DNA of 6,354 nt from Caldilineaceae bacterium (GTDB lineage Bacteria > Chloroflexota > Anaerolineae > Caldilineales > Caldilineaceae), in NCBI GenBank assembly GCA_028819675.1, contig JAPPKT010000090.1:1-6354 (forward strand), in the 5' to 3' direction. The translations under genes and the position numbers were made by a program. How positions within the stretch are numbered: position 1 is the first letter of the stretch; each line of letters begins with the position of its first letter. The notes under the pieces were generated by a model. It saw only the letters and a program-made list of their open reading frames with translations, was not told the DNA's origin and searched no databases. Shown here piece by piece: positions 1 to 5,612 of the stretch.

Positions 1-1470
1 CACTGGCGCGCGGGCGGCGCGCCCTCTCACGAGGAGACGGAGCTGTTCACGCATATGTACGCGCGCCACTATGCGGACGCGGTGTCTACGGCGCGGTTCC
101 TGGCCGACAACCACAAGCAGCTTCTGCGGCGGGTCATCGCGTGGCAGGAAGCGCTGTACGGCGCGGAGGAGGTGCCGGGCTGGCTGGCGGACGCGCTGAT
201 CAACAACCTGCATCTGATCCCGGAATGCAGCATCTGGGGCCAGGCGCAGCCGCCGATCGGGGCGTGGTGCGGGGAGGAGGACGGGCTGTTCGGGCTGAAC
301 GAGTGCCCGCGCGGCTGCCCGCAGATCGAGTGTCTGCCGTGCAGCTTTTACGGCAACATCCCGCTGGTCTACTTCTTCCCGGAGGCGGCGCTGTCGACGC
401 TGCGGGGCTACAAGGCGTACCAGTATGAGGACGGGCGACCGCCGTGGATCTTCGGGGGCATTACGGCGACGGTGGAGGCGAACCGGCCCGGCTACGGCCT
501 GAGCGCGCCGGACGTGGGCTACCAGACGGTGCTGAACGGCGCATGTTACGTCATCATGGTCGACCGCTACTGGCAGGTGTCGGGCGACGACGCAGCGCTG
601 GCCGAGTTCTGGGATTCGCTCAAGCGCTGCAACGACTTTTCGATGAATCTGCGGCCGGCATACGGGCTGGCGCAGGTGATGGCGATGCCGACGCCGGGCA
701 CCGATTCGCACGGGCTGGGCGATACGGAGTGGTTCGAAGCGCCGGAGCCGGGCTGGAAGGGCTATGTGACCCATGCCGGCGGCGTGCGCATGGCGCAGGT
801 GCAGATCATGCGGCGGATGGCGCAGGCGATGGGGGACGACGATTATCGCGCCCGCTGCGACGCCTGGTTGGAGGCGGGCGCGGCGGCGTTGGAGGAGCAC
901 CTATGGGCGGGCGACTACTATCTCAACTTCAACGAGCCGGAGACGGGGCAGAAGTCCGACCTGATCTTCGGCTACCAGCTGGACGGGCAGTGGGTGACGG
1001 ACTGGCACGGGGTCGCGGGCGCGTTTCCGGCGGCGCGGGTGGAGCGGACGCTGCAGACGGTGGCGGAGAACAACTGCGCGCTGAGCCAGTCGGGCGCGGT
1101 CAACTACGCCACGGCGGAGGGCGAGCCGGCCAAGGTGGGGGGCTACGGCACCTTCAGCTATTTCCCGCCGGAGCTGTACATGCTGGCGATGACGTACATG
1201 TACAACGGGCAGCAGGACTTCGGCCGCGATCTGCTGCAGCGCTGCCTGCACAACATCAGTTGCCGCTGGGGCTATACCTGGGACGCGCCCAACACGGTGC
1301 GCGGGGACGCGGATACGGGACAGCGCGCGTTCGGCGCGGACTATTATCAGAACATGATGCTGTGGGCGGCGCCGGCGGCGCTGCTGAACGCGGATTTGAC
1401 GGGTCCGATGCAGGCGGGCGGGTTGGCGGCGCGGGTGATTGAGGCGGGGCGGGGAGGAATTCTTCAATGA
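1..1470 (+). CDS. GH116 (DUF608) family glycoside hydrolase, C-terminal catalytic part, 5'-truncated by window edge
   Basis: The frame is open from base 1, so the ATG at 55 is probably internal and the start lies outside the window. About 489 codons are visible. The sequence resembles the (alpha/alpha)6 catalytic domain of GH116 beta-glucosidases and GBA2-type glucosylceramidases. Counting from the ATG at 55, residues 91-109 (IECLPCSFYGNIPLVYFFP) match the segment holding the nucleophile Glu, making E92 the likely nucleophile. Residues 223-228 (DTEWFE) sit where GBA2 and its bacterial relatives have the acid/base Asp in a DQTYD-like motif. A later SDLIFGYQLDGQW block corresponds to the family's SDxxxxxQxxGQW. 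Expected role: hydrolysis of a beta-linked glucoside or related glycoside; the substrate cannot be read from the sequence. No signal peptide can be judged because the N-terminus is missing. The gene is very GC-rich and ends at a TGA after a Gly/Ala-rich tail. A catabolic link with the 3588-6248 operon is plausible but not shown. Confidence 0.85.
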   Translation, partial: HWRAGGAPSHEETELFTHMYARHYADAVSTARFLADNHKQLLRRVIAWQEALYGAEEVPGWLADALINNLHLIPECSIWGQAQPPIGAWCGEEDGLFGLNECPRGCPQIECLPCSFYGNIPLVYFFPEAALSTLRGYKAYQYEDGRPPWIFGGITATVEANRPGYGLSAPDVGYQTVLNGACYVIMVDRYWQVSGDDAALAEFWDSLKRCNDFSMNLRPAYGLAQVMAMPTPGTDSHGLGDTEWFEAPEPGWKGYVTHAGGVRMAQVQIMRRMAQAMGDDDYRARCDAWLEAGAAALEEHLWAGDYYLNFNEPETGQKSDLIFGYQLDGQWVTDWHGVAGAFPAARVERTLQTVAENNCALSQSGAVNYATAEGEPAKVGGYGTFSYFPPELYMLAMTYMYNGQQDFGRDLLQRCLHNISCRWGYTWDAPNTVRGDADTGQRAFGADYYQNMMLWAAPAALLNADLTGPMQAGGLAARVIEAGRGGILQ

Positions 1471-1810
1471 CTGGTTGGCGCTAGCCTTTTCGCCTAGGGT
1501 GCCCTTGATGGGGCTAAGGTCGCCCATTTCTAGGGCTGCACTGAAGGCCGAGGACTTTTACTCCTCAGTCGCCGGGTGTGCCACCGTAGCCTCTGTTGTC
1601 CATCTTGACTCCTCTATAATGACGGGCCTTACACATGACGTACTGTAGAATCGGGCCCGATATCTAATGCCAAGGGGGGCTGCCAACTAGACCTCTGATT
1701 TATCTAAAGGTTGGTTACCAATTGCCAGCAGCGGTCACGAAATAGGGGATGAGAGCGCTGCTAACTGTCTGGCTATGCACGCCCGTATAGGGCCGATGTG
1801 TAGCCCCCTC
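1471..1810. other. Intergenic stretch without a recognisable gene
   Basis: These 340 bases separate two convergent genes. Neither strand shows an ORF with protein-like composition. There is a 12-bp palindrome at 1650-1661 (ATCGGGCCCGAT), an 11-bp inverted repeat at 1711-1721 (TTGGT-T-ACCAA) and a 7-bp inverted pair at 1727-1733 / 1756-1762, none clearly beyond chance. No stem followed by a T-run is present after the GH116 stop, so no intrinsic terminator can be called for either gene. No tRNA-like T-arm sequence was seen. Confidence 0.6.
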
Positions 1811-2845
1811 CTAAGCAGAAGGGAACTGGGCTTCGTAAAGCCCATCGGCGATGCGCTTCAAACTTTCGACCACGCCGTCAAGCATTTCCGGGTACTCCAC
1901 ACCCCTCTTCAGGTTGACAGGTGCCCATTGAGAATCCTGAATATCCAGTACATCACGGATATCGGTAGTCTTATCTTGCAGAATTTCAAGGCAGTCAACC
2001 CACAAAGGAGTCTCGCCGGTCCTCTCGAACTGGTCAACGTTTACGCCGAACCACACTATAAGTCCGTTAAGTCTGATGTACCTTCCATAGCCGTACCCCC
2101 GAGGGGTTGCCCTCAAGCCCTTCCGGTTGACCCATTCTTGCTCGACCCCTATTTCTGTAGCGGCATCAATGAGCCGCTTGTACTGACGTTTGCGAACCTC
2201 CGAATCGGCGCCGAATTCCTCGCCCCGGCGGATTGGCTTAAATGCTCCCGCGTCAGCATACTTGGCAAGACTCCGTAGTTGCCGAATTTCGGTTTCGACA
2301 CCCGATTCGCCGTAGTCCCTGGTTCTGGCAGCCATACTGTCAAGGAGACTTCCCCAACTCGCGATCATCAGGTGCTTTTCCGTGCCCCCCACAAGTACAC
2401 ACTTACGCTCCGATGCGATCTCTACTAGCGAACCGAACTCCCGATTTAGGCGCCCCTGCAACTGGGGCCATAGTGACTGAATCCTCTCCTCCGGCACCAA
2501 GAAAATCACGACCGTCGGGCCATCGCCCGGCAGGTTTTTGATGTAAGAGTTAGGCTGATTGCGAGTGAGTCCAGCCCAGAACTTCACTTCAATGAACACG
2601 CGTTCCGTACCATTTTCATCGTAGCCCACTAGGTCTGGCTGTGCTCCATCCGGTTGAATCACCTGCGATTTTACAGCTGTGATCGGGCTTACTCCTCGAA
2701 CGCCGGACTGAATAACGTCGTTCAATGCCACCCCGCAAGCGTCCGAGTGGTCGAAGATGTGACGAAGAGTTTCCGTAGCGATGTTCTCGGTGTTCCCGGG
2801 AAAGCTGGAAACCAAATATGCGAGTAAAGTATCGTTGTCAGGCAT
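1811..2845 (-). CDS. PD-(D/E)XK nuclease superfamily protein (uncharacterised)
   Basis: A 344-residue protein with a clear PD-(D/E)XK nuclease core near the N-terminus: E25 in a helix (NIATETLRHIF), D71 in QPDLVGYD, E86-V-K88 in VFIEVKFWAGLT, then Q97 and Y101 (RNQPNSYI), the usual order E...D...ExK...Q. The remainder (about 110-344) is not assigned. A stretch at 250-283 (YGYGRYIRLNG, WFGV, TPLWVD) looks like a separate alpha/beta module that could bind nucleic acid or another ligand. Established for the superfamily: metal-dependent DNA cleavage; many stand-alone members are defence or repair enzymes. No methyltransferase, helicase or cognate specificity gene is visible, so the specific role is unknown. 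The ATG at 2845 is supported by AGAGAGG six bases upstream. The gene runs opposite to its neighbours and is less GC-rich than the GH116 gene, consistent with horizontal acquisition. All key residues are intact, so an active enzyme is likely. Confidence 0.85.
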   Translation of the reverse strand: MPDNDTLLAYLVSSFPGNTENIATETLRHIFDHSDACGVALNDVIQSGVRGVSPITAVKSQVIQPDGAQPDLVGYDENGTERVFIEVKFWAGLTRNQPNSYIKNLPGDGPTVVIFLVPEERIQSLWPQLQGRLNREFGSLVEIASERKCVLVGGTEKHLMIASWGSLLDSMAARTRDYGESGVETEIRQLRSLAKYADAGAFKPIRRGEEFGADSEVRKRQYKRLIDAATEIGVEQEWVNRKGLRATPRGYGYGRYIRLNGLIVWFGVNVDQFERTGETPLWVDCLEILQDKTTDIRDVLDIQDSQWAPVNLKRGVEYPEMLDGVVESLKRIADGLYEAQFPSA

Positions 2846-2851
2846 GGAAAA

Positions 2852-2858
2852 CCTCTCT
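2852..2858 (-). promoter_or_regulatory. Shine-Dalgarno sequence of the nuclease gene
   Basis: Read on the minus strand this is AGAGAGG, followed by a 6-base spacer (TTTTCC) and ATG. It supports the start at 2845. It lies directly behind the stop codon (2864-2866) of a minus-strand coding-like fragment, an arrangement typical of operon genes. Confidence 0.6.
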
Positions 2859-2863
2859 TAACT

Positions 2864-2998
2864 TCATTCCGCCGGGACGCCTGGCTTGATGGAAAAGTCG
2901 CGATGGGCCTCGTAAAGACGGGCGCGGTTTATCACGTTAGCATATTGCTTGAAATGAGCAACTTCTATGCAGCGCGCGCATCCTCCACAAACCAAAAA
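2864..2998 (-). pseudogene. Minus-strand coding-like fragment directly upstream of the nuclease gene
   Basis: Forty-four in-frame codons lie between TAG (2999-3001) and TGA (2864-2866) on the minus strand, with no ATG. The last 30 residues or so read like an ordinary soluble protein C-terminus (HFKQYANVINRARL, then YEAHRDFSIKPGVPAE). The frame is the same as that of the fragment at 3008-3220. It ends 18 bases before the nuclease start, so it may be the tail of a former operon partner. No family is recognised. It could also be a chance open stretch. Confidence 0.35.
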
Positions 2999-3007
2999 CT
3001 AAGGCCA

Positions 3008-3220
3008 TCACCCGGCGTAGCCGTCCTGATTTTGCTTGCGCCAATCGGGTTTGTAACCACGCTCGCTGTCGAAGCCGTAGGAGGGGCCGTTCTGGTTGGG
3101 GTGGGTCCAGGACCAGGCCTGCGCGAAATCACTGGCGCGAGACAGATCCGGCAAACGAGTTGGCGAAGAGAAAAAACTCCCCTTTGACAAACCTAATAAA
3201 TTAAATATAGTTATCTTCAT
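3008..3220 (-). pseudogene. Remnant or short ORF with strongly coding-like C-terminal half, unidentified
   Basis: An ATG at 3218-3220 opens a 70-codon minus-strand frame ending in TGA at 3008-3010; the same frame is open further upstream to 3430. The part from about 3160 down to 3011 (RLPDLSRASDFAQAWSW, SYGFDSERGYKPDWRKQ) has almost exclusively G or C in third codon positions and a balanced, aromatic-rich composition, which marks it as real or once-real protein-coding DNA of a GC-rich genome. The first ~20 residues fall in an AT-rich patch and look different, so the original 5' part has probably been replaced. No convincing Shine-Dalgarno sequence precedes the ATG. I do not recognise the family. 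The best reading is the 3' end of a gene truncated at about 3170. Confidence 0.4.
3184..3211 (+). promoter_or_regulatory. Sigma70-type promoter in an AT-rich patch
   Basis: A perfect -35 TTGACA (3184-3189) is followed after 16 bases by TATAGT (3206-3211), one mismatch from TATAAT. The spacer and surroundings are AT-rich in an otherwise GC-rich window. Transcription would run rightwards through the IS1-type remnant toward the operon at 3588, giving a leader of roughly 370 nt. It may be the operon promoter, or a relic of an inserted element. Confidence 0.5.
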
Positions 3221-3266
3221 TGTCACCCGCTGGTGATCGAATCGTAAGCAGTGATAGAACGGCAGC

Positions 3267-3452
3267 ATGATACAGAAAACGATCACCTGCAGTTGTCGAG
3301 TGTGCAGAAGCACAAATGTCATCAAGAATGGGACCAACCTCCTTGGGCGGTAGCAAAATCTCTGCAAAGACTGTGGCGCGTATCGGGTTTTGGCGTCGAG
3401 GAGAGAGGCGGAAACACTCAGGCCGCTCATTCTGAAAGCCGGATTCAGGTAA
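3267..3452 (+). pseudogene. IS1-family transposase N-terminus (InsA-like zinc-finger), decayed
   Basis: Translating from the ATG at 3267 gives MIQKTITCSCRVCRSTNV, then IKNGTN, an in-frame TAG at 3351-3353, then QNLCKDCGAYRVL and EAETLRPLILKAGFR before TAA at 3450-3452. Two CxxC pairs (CRVC, CKDC), the KNGTN motif and 'CKDCG-YRVL' are the hallmark of the zinc-binding N-terminal region of IS1-type transposases, and the later segment aligns with the helix that follows it (family pattern EEILRAYxERSSLRG). The TAG stands where the family usually has a polar residue such as Gln, so a single CAG-to-TAG change would explain it. The DDE catalytic part is absent, so the element is dead. GGTGATCG at 3232-3239 could be a remnant of its left end, since IS1 ends begin GGTGAT. 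The assignment rests on motif recognition only. Confidence 0.6.
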
Positions 3453-3503
3453 CCGGTTTGTCATTGACCACAACGCGGCGATGAGGTCCCTACTCTAGCA
3501 ACT

Positions 3504-3525
3504 TACTTTTTCCACTACTTTTTCC
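3504..3525. repeat. Tandem direct repeat TACTTTTTCC x2
   Basis: Two identical 10-base copies (3504-3513 and 3516-3525) are separated by AC, giving a 12-base period. They lie 63-84 bases ahead of the operon start codon at 3588. This could be a regulator binding site or simple pyrimidine-rich sequence; no function can be assigned. Confidence 0.4.
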
Positions 3526-3574
3526 CAGCAGAGAGACTTCGTGGAGGGTGTTACGCCAACCGGCCTGAGGTGGC

Positions 3575-3580
3575 AAGGAG
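3575..3580 (+). promoter_or_regulatory. Shine-Dalgarno sequence deciding the Gfo/Idh start
   Basis: AAGGAG with a 7-base spacer to the ATG at 3588. The in-frame GTG at 3570 lies upstream of this site and has no comparable ribosome-binding sequence, so the ATG is preferred. Confidence 0.8.
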
Positions 3581-3587
3581 AGCGCAT

Positions 3588-4673
3588 ATGGGTAAACCGT
3601 TGCGGGCGGGTTTGATCGGTTGTGGCGGCATTGCCGGGGCGCACATGCGGGCATACCGTCAACTCGGGGGGGTGGAGATCGCGGCCGCCGCGGAGATCGT
3701 TCCGGACCGGCTCCAAGCATTTGGCGATACCTGGGGTATCGAGGGCCTCTATCTTGATTACGAGGTCATGCTGGAGCGGGAGAAGTTGGACATCGTCAGT
3801 GTCTGCACACCGCCCTTCGCCCACTGTGCTCCAACCGTCGCTGCGGCTGAGGCCGGCGTGCGCGGCGTCTTCTGTGAGAAGCCGATGGCCATGAATCTGG
3901 CCGAGGCGGACCGGATGCTTGAAGCCTGTGAGCGGGCCGGGACGCTGCTTCAGATCGACCACATCTACCGCTTCGAGCGCAATTTCCGCCAAGCGAAGGC
4001 AATGGTGGAGGCCGGCGCAATCGGTGATCTGCTCGTGATATCGGGAAAGTGCGTGGGGCCTCCGCGCAGTCCCGAAAACTATGCCGGACAGTACCGGCTG
4101 AATGGCGGCGGTTGGATGATGGCCCAGGGCACTCACCTCTTCGATCTGTTCCGCTACTACGCCGGTGATCCTCTCTGGTGCCTCGCCAATGTCGAACGCT
4201 GGCGCCCTGACGTAGACATCGAAGATGCTGCCACCGGTCTATTCGGACTGGATAGCGGTGTCAAGGCATTCTTCGAGGTAAGCGGCAACCGCGCGGACCG
4301 TACCTTTGCGTTCATGGCCGAACTCGAAGGTGTGAAAGGCCGGCTGCACATCTCCGACGGGGTGGACAGACTGCACTTCTATCAATGGACCGCCGGAGAC
4401 ACGCCCGACGATTGGCGGCCTGTCGAGACTGTCACGGAGGATCCGATCGCTATTGTTCTCCAGGACTTCCTGAGCGCCGTTATCGATGATCGTGAGCCGG
4501 AATCCAACGGACGTGAAGGACGGGCCGCCCTGGAGATGATCATGGCCGTCTTCGAGTCCCAACGACAGGGTGTGGCCTGTATTAACTTTCCGCTGGCAAT
4601 CGAGGAAAACCCGCTGGCATTGATGAACGAAGAAGGCACACTGTCTACGCCTGGTAAGGACCCTTTTCACTAA
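3588..4673 (+). CDS. Gfo/Idh/MocA family NAD(P)-dependent oxidoreductase
   Basis: A 361-residue cytosolic protein of normal family length. The N-terminal Rossmann fold shows the dinucleotide motif GLIGCGGIAGAH (G11, G13, G14, A16). The family signature CEKPMAMN holds the catalytic/cofactor Lys at K98. The C-terminal domain has GGGWMMAQGTHLFDLFRYY (G173 onward) with the family's conserved H183 and D186. Where inositol dehydrogenase-like members have Asp three residues before the G-x-H, this protein has A179, giving an A-Q-G-T-H pattern close to the NQGIH subgroup. Established role of the family: oxidation or reduction of a hydroxyl on a sugar, polyol or derivative with NAD(P)(H). The substrate is not predictable from this sequence. 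It is the first gene of a co-directional operon, 29 bases ahead of the FAH-family gene, and its ATG is chosen by the AAGGAG at 3575. Confidence 0.92.
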   Translation: MGKPLRAGLIGCGGIAGAHMRAYRQLGGVEIAAAAEIVPDRLQAFGDTWGIEGLYLDYEVMLEREKLDIVSVCTPPFAHCAPTVAAAEAGVRGVFCEKPMAMNLAEADRMLEACERAGTLLQIDHIYRFERNFRQAKAMVEAGAIGDLLVISGKCVGPPRSPENYAGQYRLNGGGWMMAQGTHLFDLFRYYAGDPLWCLANVERWRPDVDIEDAATGLFGLDSGVKAFFEVSGNRADRTFAFMAELEGVKGRLHISDGVDRLHFYQWTAGDTPDDWRPVETVTEDPIAIVLQDFLSAVIDDREPESNGREGRAALEMIMAVFESQRQGVACINFPLAIEENPLALMNEEGTLSTPGKDPFH

Positions 4674-4702
4674 TTGCGCCGCACGTCAGGAGGACACCTA
4701 AC

Positions 4703-5599
4703 ATGAAGCTCGCTCTGTTTGCTTTCGGCCAGGAAGATCATGTGGGCATCGTTGAAGAGGATGGCATCTTCGATCTCACGCGCGCGATGCAGGCATACGA
4801 TCTGTTCAATAAGAACATCCAGACAGCGCCGGTGACCAGCATTCATGAGATGCTGGACAAGAACATGGTCCGCCCGGCGGTCATCGAACCGGTGGTGGAC
4901 TTTATCGACCGGCACAACCTGCGGCAGGCTCTGACAGTTCCCGAAGGGGCAGCCGATCATCCCTTGCGGACGCCCATCAGACGGCCGGGAAAAATCATCG
5001 CTCTCGGCGGCAACTACTCCTTTCCAGGCTATCCGGACCCTGAAGAGCCACCCTTCTTCTTCAAAGTCGCGACCTCAGTTATCGGATCCGACGAGCCAAT
5101 CATTTACAAGAAAATCATGCAGCAGGTGGAGCCGGAAATCGAGCTGGCCGCTGTGATCGGCGCCCGTGCGAGCGATGTACCCGAAGAGGACGCGATGCAA
5201 TATGTGGCCGGCTATACCGTGCTAAACGACGTTACGGCCCGCGATCTGCAGAATGCCGCATGGGATATCCAACGCCCCTGGGAATATACCAAGAGCATCG
5301 ATACCTTCACGCCCGTCGGTCCGCACCTGGTTCTGCCCGAAGCGGTGAGCGATCCGCACGACCTGGCGATGATCATGCGCGTCAACGGCGAGGTCGTGGC
5401 CGAAGCCAGCACCAACACGATGTTGTTCCGGATTCCCTTCTTGATCGAGTACCTCAGCCAGTACATGACGTTGGAACCGGGCGACATCATTGCGACGGGA
5501 ACGCCGGCCCACCCGGAGGCGCTGCACCCCGGCGACGTGATCGAGTTGGAAGTGGCTGAGGTGGGTGTGCTGCGGAATCCTATTGTGGCCGAAGGTTGA
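4703..5599 (+). CDS. Fumarylacetoacetate hydrolase (FAH) family protein
   Basis: A 298-residue protein: an N-terminal domain (about 1-90) and an FAH-fold catalytic domain (about 95-298). Metal ligands are in place: E145 and E147 in VEPEIELAAVIG and D176 in GYTVLNDVTARDLQ. Q183 and K197 (YTKSIDTFTPVGP) match catalytic-site residues of FAHD1-type enzymes, and the closing motif EYLSQYMTLEPGDIIATGTP is typical. The active-site lid differs: the family's G-x-NYxxHxxE reads GGNYSFPGYPDP here, so the His/Glu dyad is missing (P108 and P111 at those positions). Family members act on 2-keto or 1,3-diketo acids as hydrolases, hydratases, dehydratases or decarboxylases. With a Gfo/Idh enzyme upstream, a sugar-acid pathway such as cleavage of a diketo-deoxy sugar acid is a reasonable inference, but the reaction is open. 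AGGAGG at 4688-4693, nine bases before ATG, supports the start. Confidence 0.9.
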   Translation: MKLALFAFGQEDHVGIVEEDGIFDLTRAMQAYDLFNKNIQTAPVTSIHEMLDKNMVRPAVIEPVVDFIDRHNLRQALTVPEGAADHPLRTPIRRPGKIIALGGNYSFPGYPDPEEPPFFFKVATSVIGSDEPIIYKKIMQQVEPEIELAAVIGARASDVPEEDAMQYVAGYTVLNDVTARDLQNAAWDIQRPWEYTKSIDTFTPVGPHLVLPEAVSDPHDLAMIMRVNGEVVAEASTNTMLFRIPFLIEYLSQYMTLEPGDIIATGTPAHPEALHPGDVIELEVAEVGVLRNPIVAEG

Positions 5600-5600
5600 T

Positions 5601-5608
5601 AAGGAGGT
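5601..5608 (+). promoter_or_regulatory. Strong Shine-Dalgarno sequence deciding a GTG start
   Basis: AAGGAGGT begins one base after the FAH stop codon (5597-5599) and is followed after four bases by GTG at 5613. It is a near-perfect match to the 16S rRNA tail, so the GTG start of the RuvC-like gene is well supported and translational coupling with the FAH gene is likely. In-frame codons further upstream lie inside the FAH gene. Confidence 0.8.
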
Positions 5609-5612
5609 CCTG

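Larger units (their letters stand above)
2846..3587. other. Gene-poor junction with gene and IS debris
   Basis: This stretch of about 740 bases lies between the divergently oriented nuclease gene and the sugar operon. It holds no confident intact gene. It contains two minus-strand coding-like fragments, an AT-rich patch with a promoter, a decayed IS1-type transposase start and a short direct repeat ahead of the operon; each is listed separately. The mixture of composition and orientation suggests repeated insertion and decay. Confidence 0.6.

Noticed and set aside
1602..1620. TTGACT followed closely by TATAAT as a promoter
   Set aside because: Only about seven bases separate the two hexamers, no suitable -35 is found at 16-18 bases, and no plus-strand gene follows.
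1650..1661. Perfect 12-bp palindrome ATCGGGCCCGAT
   Set aside because: A 12-bp palindrome is expected about once or twice by chance in a window of this size, and it sits near no gene start.
1828..1843. Hairpin GGGCTT-CGTA-AAGCCC as a terminator of the nuclease gene
   Set aside because: It lies inside the coding region before the stop codon and has no T-run on the minus-strand 3' side.
1775..2278. Plus-strand 167-codon ORF opposite the nuclease gene
   Set aside because: It is antisense to a gene with a clear nuclease core and shows no recognisable domain or ribosome-binding site.
2903..3187. Plus-strand ORF with a hydrophobic stretch, possible small membrane protein
   Set aside because: The hydrophobicity is the mirror of the polar, high-GC3 minus-strand coding fragment; no Shine-Dalgarno sequence precedes it.
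3251..3484. Plus-strand 77-codon ORF overlapping the IS1-type remnant
   Set aside because: The recognisable transposase motifs are in the neighbouring frame from 3267; this frame shows no family features.
3570..3587. Upstream GTG start (3570) for the Gfo/Idh gene
   Set aside because: The AAGGAG at 3575-3580 lies downstream of it and is ideally spaced for the ATG at 3588.
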